In this document: piece after piece, positions 17,999 to 27,364 of the stretch | Numbering within the stretch: position 1 is the first letter of the stretch | Layout: each line of letters starts with the position of its first letter | NCBI GenBank assembly: GCA_017467185.1 | Contig: JAFTSS010000067.1 | Location: forward strand, 1 to 64,000 | DNA from: Paludibacteraceae bacterium | Lineage (GTDB): Bacteria > Bacteroidota > Bacteroidia > Bacteroidales > Paludibacteraceae | Length of the DNA: 64,000 bases | Direction: 5' to 3' | Position numbers and translations under genes: made by a program | Notes under the pieces: model-generated | Databases searched by the model: none | Told to the model about the DNA's origin: nothing | Seen by the model: only the letters and a program-made list of their open reading frames with translations

Positions 17999-18242
17999 AA
18001 TATTTAGTGATTAGTTATTAGTTACTAGTTACTAGTTATTAGTGAGTTTTTTACTATATAATTTTTCAAGATACAAAGGTAGTGATTTTTTTGTAATTGG
18101 CAATAGTTTATTGATAATTTTTTTTAACATGGTTAAAATATGTTTTTTGGTGTGGGGGATTTTTTCTAGATGTTCTAGGGGTTATAGACGCTGCGCTATG
18201 TAGATTTTTCAGTCTGACGACTGAGTGAGTAAGTTTCGCGCT

Positions 18243-18323
18243 GTAGAGACGCAATATATTGCGTCTCTACTTTGGTTGGTGCGTTTTTGGGGGTTGGAGA
18301 CGTAATGTACCAGCGTCTCTACT
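18243..18323. repeat. Two REP-like palindromes (GTAGAGACGC...)
   Basis: GTAGAGACGCAATA / TATTGCGTCTCTAC is a perfect inverted repeat; the second copy is imperfect. They belong to the family found near 20.0-20.3, 43.7, 46.9 and 62.7 kb. Confidence 0.75.
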
Positions 18324-18438
18324 ATTCGAGGACGCACAAGTTGAGCATCTTTATATTGGTGCAAAGTTACGATATTTTGTAATGGTGTTGGTGGTTTAAG
18401 TCAGTTTTGATGGTTTCATGTTGTTTATTCATGTAAAA

Positions 18439-18473
18439 AAAGAGATACATCGACGAGGGAGATGTATCTCTTT
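18439..18473 (-). terminator. Terminator of the BspA-like gene
   Basis: AAAGAGATACATC / GATGTATCTCTTT, with a T run on the minus strand. Confidence 0.85.
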
Positions 18474-18492
18474 GGTTTTATGGATTAGGGGT

Positions 18493-19974
18493 TTATAAAA
18501 CTATTTTTTCTACTTCGCCATCCATTGTGATGAGGTAAATACCTCGTGGAAGTTGTAAAGTAGTAGCGTTGCCAGAGTAGATTAGGCGACCTGCTGCATC
18601 GAGGATGTGGTAGTTTTCGGTTGCGCCTTCGATGTGGAGGGTGCCGTTGGTTGTGTAGATGTTAGCAGATGAGATTTTTGAGGTTTCGAGGTCCACAGGA
18701 TTTCCACCTTGTGCTATTTGGAAGCGAGCATAAACCTCAATATTTTCTGTTAATGTCAATATGCGAGGGTTGTCGGTATTGCCATCGGTCCATTCTACGA
18801 ATTCAAAGCCCTCGATAGGTTCTGCTGTAAGAGTAACTTTTACTCCACCCATACTTGGTACTTCAGAGGCAGTTGTAATAGTGAATGTTTCAACTTCAAA
18901 TTCAGCAGTATATGTTTTGTTTTCGGTTACTATTATGGTGCGAGGGTTTTCGGTGTTGCCGTCAGACCATTGAGTGAAGCGATAACCTGAGTTGGCAGTG
19001 GCAGTGAGGGTAATTTCGGCGCCGTATGTATATTCGCCACCTTCGGTTACAGAGCCCATAGCGTCATCGTTTACCGAAGTTGTGATAGCGAATGTGTTAG
19101 CCTCGAAGATAGCAGTGAAAGTAGAGTCTTGAGTAACAACCACGGTGCGAGGATTGTCGGTTACTTCGTCAGACCATTTTACGAAGCGGTAGCCTGAGTT
19201 GGCAGTGGCAGTGAGGGTTGCTTCGTCGCCATTGTCGTAATAACCACCACCTTCTACAACACCCCATTCATCGTTGTTTGTAATGGCAGTAAGTTTTTTA
19301 TAATCCACATCAATGGTTTCGATATTCAAGAATTGACCCCAATAAGCATGGCGTAAATAACTACTATATGCTACTTTTGGAACTATCAAAGTACAAGTTG
19401 ATGTATTTGCACCTAAATCACTTGCTTTAGGAGGAGTAGAACCAAGGCATGTGATAGAAGTTAGACGTGAGCAATTATAAAATGCCTCATATCCAATAGA
19501 AGTAACGCTATTAGGGATTGTGATAGATGTAAGAGATGAGCAACCTTCAAATGCAGAATTTCCAATAGAAGTAACGCTATTAGGGATTGTGATAGAAGTT
19601 AGAGATGTGCAAGATGCAAATGCACCACCTCCAATAGAAGTAACGCTATTAGGGATTGTGATTGAGGTTAGAGATTTGCAATTAGAAAATGCACCATCTC
19701 CAATAGAAGTAACGCTATTAGGGATTGTGATTGAGGTTAGAGATGAGCAACCAGAAAATGCATAACTTCCAATAGAAGTAACGCTATATTCGGTAGAGTT
19801 GTAGGTTACTTTTTCGGGGATAATGATATCACCAGAATATTCATTACTATTAGAAGTTACCTCGGCGGTTTGGTTGTAGTTGTTGAGGTTGTAGTAGATG
19901 CCGTTGATTTCGGTTTTGGCAAATGCGATTGTTGCGGTGATGAGGGCAACAAGGAGGAGTAATGTTTTTTTCAT
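18493..19974 (-). CDS. BspA-like leucine-rich-repeat secreted protein with InlB-type repeats
   Basis: 493 residues. Signal peptide 1-19. Residues ~60-180 hold about five LRR_5 (BspA/TpLRR) units of 23 residues with the core [15 protein letters not shown]. Then three beta-grasp, InlB_B/Listeria-Bacteroides-type repeats ([16 protein letters not shown] ... NPRTV). The end is a short T9SS-like domain ([12 protein letters not shown] ... [13 protein letters not shown]) without the common YPNP start. BspA proteins bind host or bacterial surfaces. The LRR units are nearly identical in DNA (69-base tandem repeat), so copy number can change by slippage. TACCTTTG at 20135-20142 (minus) may be its -7 box. 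Confidence 0.88.
   Translation of the reverse strand: MKKTLLLLVALITATIAFAKTEINGIYYNLNNYNQTAEVTSNSNEYSGDIIIPEKVTYNSTEYSVTSIGSYAFSGCSSLTSITIPNSVTSIGDGAFSNCKSLTSITIPNSVTSIGGGAFASCTSLTSITIPNSVTSIGNSAFEGCSSLTSITIPNSVTSIGYEAFYNCSRLTSITCLGSTPPKASDLGANTSTCTLIVPKVAYSSYLRHAYWGQFLNIETIDVDYKKLTAITNNDEWGVVEGGGYYDNGDEATLTATANSGYRFVKWSDEVTDNPRTVVVTQDSTFTAIFEANTFAITTSVNDDAMGSVTEGGEYTYGAEITLTATANSGYRFTQWSDGNTENPRTIIVTENKTYTAEFEVETFTITTASEVPSMGGVKVTLTAEPIEGFEFVEWTDGNTDNPRILTLTENIEVYARFQIAQGGNPVDLETSKISSANIYTTNGTLHIEGATENYHILDAAGRLIYSGNATTLQLPRGIYLITMDGEVEKIVL
19495..19790. repeat. 69-base tandem repeats inside the LRR gene
   Basis: About four near-identical 69-base units containing TCCAATAGAAGTAACGCTAT. Each encodes one 23-residue LRR. 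Identity is highest over the [15 protein letters not shown] part and lower over the variable part. Confidence 0.85.
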
Positions 19975-20011
19975 AGTTTTATTGTTTTTGTAGTTTTAAT
20001 TTTGGATAGAT

Positions 20012-20323
20012 AGTAGGGACGCAGCGTGCTGCGTCCTATCAACCGATAGGTTGAAAAATATGTATTTGTACTCGCTCTGCTCGTTAGGACGTAGCACGCT
20101 ACGTCCCTACTTTAGTGGCTGACAAGATATACCGCAAAGGTAGTGATTTGTTTTGAGATGTGCAAGGGGTGGGTGGATTTTTTTATAGGGGTTGCGTTTT
20201 TGCGTTTTCGGTAATTTATTGTAGGGACGCACGGCTCGTGCGTCCTATGGCTCGTTAGAGACAAATGATTATGTTTTTTTTTACCCATTGGTTGAGCGGA
20301 CGCTCGAGCCGAGCGTCCCTACA
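20012..20323. repeat. Four REP-like palindromes (GGACGC...GCGTCC)
   Basis: GGGACGCAGCGTGCTGCGTCC, AGGACGTAGCACGCTACGTCC, GGGACGCACGGCTCGTGCGTCC, and CGGACGCTCGAGCCGAGCGTCC. The stems differ but remain paired; CCCTAC(ATT) is conserved at one end. Confidence 0.85.
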
Positions 20324-20329
20324 TTGCGG

Positions 20330-20545
20330 AATACACACTCTCATTGTGTATTTTTGCGCTCGCTTTTTGACGGTTTACTCCCTTCGGTCGTGAACAGTCT
20401 GCGTCGCTTAGCAAAAACATACACTCTCGTTGTGTATTTTTGCGTTCGCTTTTTGACGGTTTACTCCCTTTGGTCGTGAACAGTCTGCGTCGCTTAGCAA
20501 AAACACACACTTTCGTTGTGTATTTTTGCGTTCGCTCCTTGACTG
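20330..20545. repeat. 86-base tandem repeat, about 2.5 copies
   Basis: Units beginning CACTCTCGTTGTGTATTTTTG start about 20336, 20422 and 20508. Each contains TTGACGGTTTACTCCCTT and CGTGAACAGTCTGCGTCGC. The third copy is truncated and diverges after TTCGCT. Confidence 0.85.
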
Positions 20546-20842
20546 TTTGCTTCGGTGCAGGTTCGGTGAGGGTTCGGTGAGGGTGGTACACACTGTGAGT
20601 GGGTGTTTGGAATTGAGAATTGCTTTCTATGGTTGAGATTGTGAATTGTATGAGCTTAATATTTAGAGTGGATTGTGAAATTACCGAAAATGCAAATGTG
20701 CAAGAGGGTGTGTTTTGTTGTATTTTTTGTTTGTTGTTTGGATTTTTTTTGTTAATTTTGTGGTTGAAATGTCGATGGTTGATGCTTGATAGTGGGATGG
20801 TGACATTTTGCTGTTTTTATTAAGATATTAAATATTGAAAAT

Positions 20843-23731
20843 ATGAAAAGATTGTTTTTGCTTGATGCTTATGCGTTGATTTATAGGGCTTATTATGCGT
20901 TTATGCGTATGCCGAGAATTAACTCGAAGGGGATGAATACGTCGGCGATATTTGGGTTTGTGAATACGTTGGATGATGTGTTGACTAGGGAGAAGCCTTC
21001 GCATTTGGCGGTGGTGTTTGACCCGTCGGGTCCTACGTTTAGGCATGAGGCGTATGAACAATATAAGGCAAATCGTGAGGCTACGCCTGAGGATATTAAA
21101 TTGGCTGTGCCTATTATTAAGCAGATAGTGGTGGCGCATAGGATACCTGTGATTGAGGTGCCGGGTTATGAGGCTGATGATGTGATTGGTACGTTGGCGG
21201 GTTTGGCAGAAAAAGAGGGGTTTGAGGTGTTGATGATGACGCCAGATAAGGATTATGGGCAGTTGGTTACGGAGCGGATTAAGATTTATAAACCGCGATT
21301 TGGCGGTTCGGGATTTGATACGCTCGGCGTGGCGGAGGTGTTGGAGAAATGGGGGTTGGAGAGTACGACGCAGGTGATTGATTTGTTGGGATTGATGGGT
21401 GATGCGTCGGACAATATTCCTGGTTGTCCGGGTGTGGGCGAGAAGACTGCTGTGAAGTTGTTGCAGCAGTTTGGTGGTATAGATAATATGTTGGAGCATA
21501 CGGATGAGATAAAAGGTGCGTTAAGGGCAAAGGTTGAGGCTAATGTGGAGCAGATTAGGTTTTCGAAATTCTTGGCTACGATAAAGACCGATGTGCCTGT
21601 GGAGTTTGATGAGGCGAGGTTTGTGATAGAGGAGCCCGATGTTAAGGCGTTGGTGGCGATTTATGAGGAGTTGGAGTTTAGGAGCCACATTAAAAAACTC
21701 AATGCACAATTTACAATGCACAATGCACAATCTGATAATTCGGGGATGGGGTCGCTGTTTGATAATGCACAATTCACAATGCATAATTCACAATTAGATA
21801 TACCCCTCAGTCCTGCGGACAGCTCTCCTGACTTAGGGGAGCAGTTGGTAGGAGCTCAACTTTCAACTTTCAAATCTCAACTTTCAACTGATGTGTGTGT
21901 TGATACGGAGGAGAAGCAGAGGGAGTTGGTGGATAGGTTGTTGGGAGTGAAGATGTTTGCGTTTGATACTGAGACTACGTCGTTGGATGCGTTGGATGCG
22001 GAGTTGGTGGGAATGTCGTTTGCAATTTTTTATAGACACGAGATACGAGACACGAGACACGAGATTTCGGACTTGTCGGATAATTCTCAATTCCCTACAG
22101 CGTATTATGTGCCGGTGAGTGCAGATAGGGCGGAGGCTCAGAAGACGGTGGATTTGTTCCGTGCGGTGTTTGAGAATGAGGCGATTGAGAAGACGGGACA
22201 TAATATTAAATACGACTTGATGGTGTTGGCAAATTATGGTGTGGAGTTGAAAGGACGATTGTTTGACACGATAATAGCGCACTATTTGTTGCAGCCTGAG
22301 TTGCGTCATAGTATGGATTATTTGGCAGAAATTTTGTTGAAATATAAGACTATACATATTGATGAGTTGATTGGTGCGAAAGGTAAGAATCAGGGTTCGA
22401 TGCGTGATGTGCCATTAGAGAAAATCAGTATTTATGCAGCGGAAGATGCCGATATTACGTTGCGATTGCGCGAGGTGTTGGAGCCACAAATAGAGGAGAT
22501 GGGATTGCAGGAGTTGTTTTATGATGTGGAGATGCCACTTGTGTGGGTGTTGGCAGAAATGGAGCGCACGGGGGTGTTGATTGACGACTTTGCGTTGGCG
22601 CAATCGTCGGGTGTTATGACTGCCGAAATGCAACGTATAGAGCGTAATATACGTGAAATTTCGGGTGCGAATATCAATTTGAGTTCCCCAAAACAGGTGG
22701 GTGAATTGTTGTTTGATGTGTTGAAAATTAGTGATAAGGCTCGTAAAACATCAAAAGGGCAATATGTGACGGATGAGGAGACGTTGGAGGCTTTGAGGTC
22801 GAAACATCCAGTGGTAGGCGAGATATTGGAGTATCGTGGTGTGAAGAAGTTGTTGAGCACCTATATAGATGCGTTGCCAAAATTGATAAATGCACGTACG
22901 GGGCGTGTGCATACGTCGTTTAATCAGACCGTTACGGCTACGGGACGATTGTCGTCGTCGAATCCGAATTTGCAGAACATACCTATCCGCGATGAGCAAG
23001 GAAAAGAGATACGTAAGGCGTTTATAGCGTCGGAGGGCAGAGTGTTTATGTCGGCAGACTATTCGCAGGTGGAGTTGCGATTGATGGCGCATTTGTCGCA
23101 AGACAAGAATATGTTGGCAGCGTTTAATGCCGACCACGATATTCATGCCGCAACGGCAGCGAATATCTATAAAGTGCCGATTGAGGCGGTGACGAGCGAT
23201 ATGCGTCGTAAGGCAAAGACTGCGAATTTTGGTATCATATATGGTATTTCGATTTTCGGATTGTCGGAGCGATTGGGAGTGTCGCGAGCAGAGGCGAAGG
23301 AGTTGATAGATGGGTATTTTATGAGTTTCCCTGGAGTGAAAGATTATATCGACACGACAATAGAAAATGCGCGTAGAGATGGTTATGTGGAGACGTTGTT
23401 GCATCGTCGTAGATATTTACCAGATATAAATTCTCGAAATGCTAATGTGCGCGGTTATGCCGAGCGCAATGCCGTGAATGCACCTATACAGGGTACGGCA
23501 GCAGATATTATAAAAATAGCGATGGTGAAGATTGCCGATAGATTGAAACGCGAAGGGTTGAAAACAGAAATGTTATTGCAAGTGCATGACGAGTTGAACT
23601 TTAATGTTCCGTTGGATGAGGTGGATAGAGTAAAAGCGTTGGTGCGTGAAGAGATGGAGGGAGCGTTTAGTTTGTCGGTGCCACTAAGGGTTGATATTGG
23701 TGTTGGGGCGAATTGGTTGGAGGCGCATTAG
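20843..23731 (+). CDS. polA: DNA polymerase I with repeat-derived inserts
   Basis: 962 residues. The 5'-3' exonuclease domain (~1-285) has DAYALIYRAYYAF, PGYEADDVIGTL, GDASDNIPGCPGVGEKTA. The 3'-5' exonuclease domain (~360-545) keeps FAFDTETTSLD, so its proofreading site looks intact. The polymerase domain (~560-962) has motif A SADYSQVELRLMAH, motif B RRKAKTANFGIIYG and motif C LQVHDELN. Residues ~286-349, the linker between the two nuclease domains, are encoded by 7-base tracts plus a palindromic element. A second short insert (~396-407, HEIRDTRHEI) lies within the 3'-5' exonuclease domain after ELVGMSFAI. The frame is kept throughout. Function: repair and Okazaki-fragment processing. Confidence 0.95.
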   Translation: MKRLFLLDAYALIYRAYYAFMRMPRINSKGMNTSAIFGFVNTLDDVLTREKPSHLAVVFDPSGPTFRHEAYEQYKANREATPEDIKLAVPIIKQIVVAHRIPVIEVPGYEADDVIGTLAGLAEKEGFEVLMMTPDKDYGQLVTERIKIYKPRFGGSGFDTLGVAEVLEKWGLESTTQVIDLLGLMGDASDNIPGCPGVGEKTAVKLLQQFGGIDNMLEHTDEIKGALRAKVEANVEQIRFSKFLATIKTDVPVEFDEARFVIEEPDVKALVAIYEELEFRSHIKKLNAQFTMHNAQSDNSGMGSLFDNAQFTMHNSQLDIPLSPADSSPDLGEQLVGAQLSTFKSQLSTDVCVDTEEKQRELVDRLLGVKMFAFDTETTSLDALDAELVGMSFAIFYRHEIRDTRHEISDLSDNSQFPTAYYVPVSADRAEAQKTVDLFRAVFENEAIEKTGHNIKYDLMVLANYGVELKGRLFDTIIAHYLLQPELRHSMDYLAEILLKYKTIHIDELIGAKGKNQGSMRDVPLEKISIYAAEDADITLRLREVLEPQIEEMGLQELFYDVEMPLVWVLAEMERTGVLIDDFALAQSSGVMTAEMQRIERNIREISGANINLSSPKQVGELLFDVLKISDKARKTSKGQYVTDEETLEALRSKHPVVGEILEYRGVKKLLSTYIDALPKLINARTGRVHTSFNQTVTATGRLSSSNPNLQNIPIRDEQGKEIRKAFIASEGRVFMSADYSQVELRLMAHLSQDKNMLAAFNADHDIHAATAANIYKVPIEAVTSDMRRKAKTANFGIIYGISIFGLSERLGVSRAEAKELIDGYFMSFPGVKDYIDTTIENARRDGYVETLLHRRRYLPDINSRNANVRGYAERNAVNAPIQGTAADIIKIAMVKIADRLKREGLKTEMLLQVHDELNFNVPLDEVDRVKALVREEMEGAFSLSVPLRVDIGVGANWLEAH
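21703..21890. repeat. Repeat cluster inside polA (7-base tracts and palindrome)
   Basis: ACAATGC/ACAATTT units (21705-21737), ACAATTC/ATAATTC units (21768-21797), the palindromic element CCCCTCAGTCCTGCGGACAG ... TTAGGGGAG (21802-21853), and CAACTTT units (21858-21890), all read in frame. Confidence 0.9.
22031..22064. repeat. GACACGA 7-base tract inside polA
   Basis: GACACGA GATACGA GACACGA GACACGA in frame; reverse complement of the tract at 5655-5694. Confidence 0.88.
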
Positions 23732-23744
23732 TAATGCACAATTT

Positions 23745-23870
23745 TTGCGATAAACGAGAGCAATCAAGCTTGCTTAGATTGCCGAGTGGAGCAAAAATCA
23801 CGACCGAAGGGAGTAATTCATAATTCACAATTATTCGCCTAACGGCTCATGACCTTTGGTTCATGATTTA
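23745..23870. repeat. Dispersed elements after polA
   Basis: AACGAGAGCAATC ... GATTGCCGAG (23750-23795) folds into a hairpin and recurs inverted at 47030-47105. The AATTCATAATTCACAATT units and the ATTCGCCTAACGGCTCATGACC repeat (also at 10045) follow. Confidence 0.7.
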
Positions 23871-23898
23871 TAGTTGTTTATCGGATAGAAGTAATAAT

Positions 23899-23933
23899 AA
23901 AAAGGACAATCTATGCATAGATTGCCCTTTTTT
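23899..23933. terminator. Bidirectional intrinsic terminator between polA and rprY
   Basis: AAAAAGGaCAATCTATGCATAGATTGcCCTTTTTT. Confidence 0.85.
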
Positions 23934-23950
23934 GTTTTGGGGATTTTATT

Positions 23951-24640
23951 TTATTCGGGAATGATTAGTTTGTAGCCTTTACCATGGATGTTTATGATTT
24001 CTACGTTAGGGTCGTCTTTTAGGAGTTTGCGGAGTTTAGTGATGTAAACGTCCATGCTACGTGCGTTGAAGTAGTTGTCTTCGACCCAGATAGTTTTGAG
24101 TGCGTAGTTACGTTCGAGTATGCTATTGCCGTTTTGCACAAGAAGAGACAAAAGTTCACACTCTTTTGTTGTGAGTTTGGTGATACCTTTTTCTGAAGTG
24201 AGAGTTTGTTTTTGGGCATCGAACACCATAGTTCCAAGTTGGAATTCGCTACCGCTTTTGCTTTTTTTGCCACTAATGCGTCGCATGATGGCTTCGATGC
24301 GGAGTAGCATTTCTTCCATAGAGAAAGGTTTTGTTATGTAGTCGTCGGCGCCAATGCGGAAGCCTTCGAGCACATCTTCTTTGAGTGATTTAGCGGTAAG
24401 GAATACGATAGGAATTACGCCGTTCACTTTGCGGATGTCTTGAGCAAGGGTGAAACCGTCTTTTTTAGGCATCATTACATCGAGGATGCAGAGGTCGAAT
24501 TTTTCACTTGAGAAGAGTTGGTATCCTGCTTCTCCATCAGGAGCAAGTGTTACGTTATAGCCTTTAGCTTGAAGATATTCGCGAAGGAGCATGCCTAGGT
24601 TTTCGTCGTCTTCGCAGAGGAGAATTCTTGTTTTTTCCAT
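23951..24640 (-). CDS. rprY: OmpR-family response regulator (RprY-like)
   Basis: 229 residues. Receiver domain (~1-120): acidic pair at 11-12, phospho-acceptor D54 in CILDVMMPKKDG, FLTAKS, and lysine in DDYITKPF. The C-terminal winged helix (~135-229) has LTTKECELLSLLVQNGNSIL and SMDVYITKLRKLL ... HGKGYKLI. It is paired with the histidine kinase gene upstream on the same strand. The pair resembles RprX/RprY of Bacteroides fragilis; targets cannot be told from here. Confidence 0.9.
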   Translation of the reverse strand: MEKTRILLCEDDENLGMLLREYLQAKGYNVTLAPDGEAGYQLFSSEKFDLCILDVMMPKKDGFTLAQDIRKVNGVIPIVFLTAKSLKEDVLEGFRIGADDYITKPFSMEEMLLRIEAIMRRISGKKSKSGSEFQLGTMVFDAQKQTLTSEKGITKLTTKECELLSLLVQNGNSILERNYALKTIWVEDNYFNARSMDVYITKLRKLLKDDPNVEIINIHGKGYKLIIPE

Positions 24641-24711
24641 ATTTTTGAGAGTTAAGGGTTAGAGGTAGAGGTTAAGATGTGTTTTTTTTAACCGATGACC
24701 TCTAATTGAGT

Positions 24712-26238
24712 TTATATTTCAATTGTTTTAAGTTCAATTACGAATTTTGTGCCAATGTTTGGTTCTGACTCTACTTTTATTTGTCCTTTGTGTAGTTGGA
24801 CTATTTTTTTTACATAGGACAAACCGAGGCCGAAACCTTTAATGTCGTGTCGATTGCCCGTTGGTACGCGATAGAATTTGTCGAATATATGTTTTTGATA
24901 TTCTTTTTTTATGCCTATTCCGTTGTCTTCGATGGCAATGAATAGATTGTCTTTATTATCGTTCCACGTAGAGATAGTGATAATTATAGGAGTGTCTTCG
25001 CGTGAGTATTTTACTGCGTTGTCAAGGAGGTTATATATAATGTTGCCGAAGTGCATTTCGTCGATATTGACAAAAGCGTTGTGAGCCTGAAGGTCGGTGT
25101 ATAGGTTGCCTCCTTTAGAGTGTATTTTTAGTGAATAATTTTCGGCAATAGTTTGTATAATTTCGTTTATGTTGTTTTCTTGTAGTTCTATTTTTATGTT
25201 TTCGCGCTCGAATACCGACATTTGCAATACTTTGTCAACTTGGAAGGTCAGACGTTTGGTTTCATCTTTAATGATGTTAGAGATGTGTTCGAGCATTTTA
25301 GGCGATTTTGTGACAGCGGGGTCGTTGAGCATCTGTGATGCGAGAGAGATTGACGCCACGGGGGTTTTGAGTTCGTGGGTCATGTTGTTGATGAAGTCGT
25401 TTTTAATTTGGTTTAAGCGTTGTTGGCGGAATATGTACCATATTGTGACTATACAGGTTATTAGTAGTAATAAAGTAACAAAAAATGGAGGGTATAGTAT
25501 TTTTATATCGGGGATAAATTCTTTGTTTTTGTTGGGAAAGAAAATGTATAGGTAGTATAGATTGTTTGCGTGTTTGTCGGAAGGGAATAGTTGTTGTTTG
25601 AAACAATCTTTAGATGTTATATCGAAAGTTTTTTCATTAAAACGGTATATGTTTTTGTTGTTTTTGTCGGCTACGGCGAAACTGAATTCGCTTGTGATGC
25701 CGTTTTGTTCAAGGTTGTAGCTTAGTTGGTCGCGAAGATAGTAGGGGTCGATGCGAGTGGTTATGTCGCGATTGTGTGAATCGTTTAATAATCGTGCTGT
25801 TACAATCTCCATCAAGCTTTTGGCTTGAATGAAACGTTTGTACTGTTTTTCGTTGTATTTTTGGGTAGCGGCAGATATTGAGGTGTTATGTTGAGTTGAA
25901 CTTAATAGATTGTTGTTGTTTGTTACGATAGAGTCAATGTGTTGTTCGATGATGTGCTGTATGTCTTCGCTACTGGCTCTTTTGATGGCTTCTTTTGCTT
26001 TACGTGCTTCGGGTGTATCGTTTTTGAACGATTCGTCTATGTATGTTAACACTTCGGCTTCTTCAATCGATTTTACGGTACGATAGAGGCAGCGTTGTAC
26101 GGCATCTGAATATTGTTTGTGGATTATATTTTTTGTGCGTATAACGTAACTAAATTGTAGTGATATCAACAAAGAGAAAGCCACTACCATTAGTAAAATT
26201 ATGAGCCAAATTGAATTTTTTTTGTTGAAAATTTTCAT
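24712..26238 (-). CDS. rprX: Sensor histidine kinase (RprX-like)
   Basis: 508 residues. Transmembrane helix 1 at ~9-33, a periplasmic sensor region of ~220 residues, and transmembrane helix 2 at ~255-275. HisKA has NDFINNMTHELKTPVASIS, with the phospho-acceptor histidine. HATPase_c has NIIYNLLDNAVKYS (N box), IAIEDNGIGIKK (G1) and GFGLGLSYVKKI (G2). It is expected to sense an envelope signal and phosphorylate the response regulator encoded next to it. A TATCTTTG box 28 bases upstream is the likely promoter of both genes. Confidence 0.92.
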   Translation of the reverse strand: MKIFNKKNSIWLIILLMVVAFSLLISLQFSYVIRTKNIIHKQYSDAVQRCLYRTVKSIEEAEVLTYIDESFKNDTPEARKAKEAIKRASSEDIQHIIEQHIDSIVTNNNNLLSSTQHNTSISAATQKYNEKQYKRFIQAKSLMEIVTARLLNDSHNRDITTRIDPYYLRDQLSYNLEQNGITSEFSFAVADKNNKNIYRFNEKTFDITSKDCFKQQLFPSDKHANNLYYLYIFFPNKNKEFIPDIKILYPPFFVTLLLLITCIVTIWYIFRQQRLNQIKNDFINNMTHELKTPVASISLASQMLNDPAVTKSPKMLEHISNIIKDETKRLTFQVDKVLQMSVFERENIKIELQENNINEIIQTIAENYSLKIHSKGGNLYTDLQAHNAFVNIDEMHFGNIIYNLLDNAVKYSREDTPIIITISTWNDNKDNLFIAIEDNGIGIKKEYQKHIFDKFYRVPTGNRHDIKGFGLGLSYVKKIVQLHKGQIKVESEPNIGTKFVIELKTIEI

Positions 26239-26266
26239 TTTTTGCGAAAATTGTTAAAAAACAATG

Positions 26267-26274
26267 CAAAGATA
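26267..26274 (-). promoter_or_regulatory. -7 box (TATCTTTG) for rprX-rprY
   Basis: TATCTTTGC on the minus strand, in an AT-rich spacer, 28 bases before the kinase start codon. Confidence 0.65.
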
Positions 26275-26425
26275 AGACATTATTTTTTAACATAGCATAT
26301 TTATTTGTAAAATTTAACATAAAAAATACTATTAAGGTAAATTTTAATAGTATTATGGGGTTAAATTTAGTTGTATGGTAAGTTTTTAAGTGAAATTTTG
26401 TTTTTGAGGAGTAGGTTTTTTAACA

Positions 26426-27364
26426 CTATTCTTTGCTTCTGTTGAAAAGGAACGACCCTAGGATTATAGGGAATCCACAGTTGAGAACCCATAGGAGAGA
26501 AGTGGCGAGGGTTATGGTAGGTGCCGAAGTGCAGAATGGAGCCAATACAAATACGGCATAACTACTGCGTGTAGCAGCCTCAGATGTAGGTAGTGTGGGT
26601 GTTACTGTAGAAAGTAGGTATATTATTGGGATTGATATAATCGCCTGAGATATAGTGAGATCTATGTTGAAGAAGCGGAACATTAGAAATAATTGAGTGC
26701 AAAATATCGTATATCGTAGAAAAGATAACAAGACAAAAGAAAACATCTGTCTGAATTTTGTTTGAGCGATTGATTCGATGGTGTTTTTTATTCTTGTTGA
26801 TTTAATTTTGTTTGTATTTATAATTCTACTTGAAATAGGCAAAAAAGTTAGAATTATTAGTCCAATCCAACTTTCGTTTGCATAGGAAAGCAAGTTTTCA
26901 TTGAGCATTTCGGGGTAGTATATTGATAGATATTTGATAAAAGACGAAGCTCCGATGGCGATAATAACTGCTGATAGGGACCATGCGGCGATGAATCCCA
27001 TTATAATTCCTGAGGCTTTATTGTCGTCTTGTAGCGATAAGGCGCGAGTTGGAATATCGCCTAATTTGTTGGGTGTTGCAATGCCTCCTACTTGTCCGCG
27101 AAGGGTTGATATAATTGCTTTTTTGAAAGATATTTTTTCGATACTCCACACAGTGCATTGCCATTTTACGGATTCTGTTAGTATATTGCAAGGCATCAAC
27201 AGAATGCAAAGTAGTAAATATATCCAATTTGTTGAAATATTTGATATAAATTGGTCGAATAGCGAGCTATAGTTGTCATAAGTTGCCAATTTATAAATTA
27301 TTACACAATAGGCAATTATAACAATAATGCAGACAAATATTTTATATATAGTTTTTAGTTTCAT
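26426..27364 (-). CDS. Flippase-like (UPF0104/LPG synthase TM-type) membrane protein
   Basis: 312 residues with about eight hydrophobic helices. Blocks such as LTESVKWQCTVWSIEKISFKKAIISTLRGQVGGIATPNKLGDIPTRAL and the C-terminal PTLPTSEAATRSSYAVFVLAPF resemble the integral-membrane lysylphosphatidylglycerol-synthase-like domain, which flips lipids. The synthase domain is absent. It overlaps the GtrA gene by four bases (ATGA), so the two are translationally coupled and may act on the same polyprenyl-linked sugar or lipid; that pairing is inference. Confidence 0.75.
   Translation of the reverse strand: MKLKTIYKIFVCIIVIIAYCVIIYKLATYDNYSSLFDQFISNISTNWIYLLLCILLMPCNILTESVKWQCTVWSIEKISFKKAIISTLRGQVGGIATPNKLGDIPTRALSLQDDNKASGIIMGFIAAWSLSAVIIAIGASSFIKYLSIYYPEMLNENLLSYANESWIGLIILTFLPISSRIINTNKIKSTRIKNTIESIAQTKFRQMFSFVLLSFLRYTIFCTQLFLMFRFFNIDLTISQAIISIPIIYLLSTVTPTLPTSEAATRSSYAVFVLAPFCTSAPTITLATSLLWVLNCGFPIILGSFLFNRSKE

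Larger units (their letters stand above)
18001..18492. other. Intergenic stretch with tracts and palindromes
   Basis: No gene seen. 18001-18042 is a TAGTTAC/TAGTTAT 7-base tract. TACCTTTG (minus, 18074-18081) is a -7 box for the hydrogenase, and a second box, TAACTTTG (minus, 18362-18369), lies farther out. Two GAGACGC palindromes of the REP-like family are at 18243-18270 and 18295-18323. 18439-18473 is the terminator of the BspA-like gene. Confidence 0.7.
19975..20842. other. Repeat field between the LRR gene and polA
   Basis: 868 bases with no convincing gene. It holds four REP-like palindromes (20012-20323), an 86-base tandem repeat (20330-20545), and an AT-rich stretch before polA. Small open frames inside the tandem repeats repeat each other's peptide and are not taken as genes. 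Confidence 0.7.

Noticed and set aside
19495..20545. Possible CRISPR array
   Set aside because: The 69-base units are coding LRRs and the 86-base units are contiguous with no unique spacers; no cas genes nearby.
20288..20593. Several 61-90 codon frames in the 86-base tandem repeat
   Set aside because: Peptides simply repeat with the DNA unit, and both strands are open; no coding signs.
20620..20823. 67-codon frame just before polA
   Set aside because: Hydrophobic but without family, promoter or conserved start; it probably lies in the AT-rich leader of polA. Low evidence either way.
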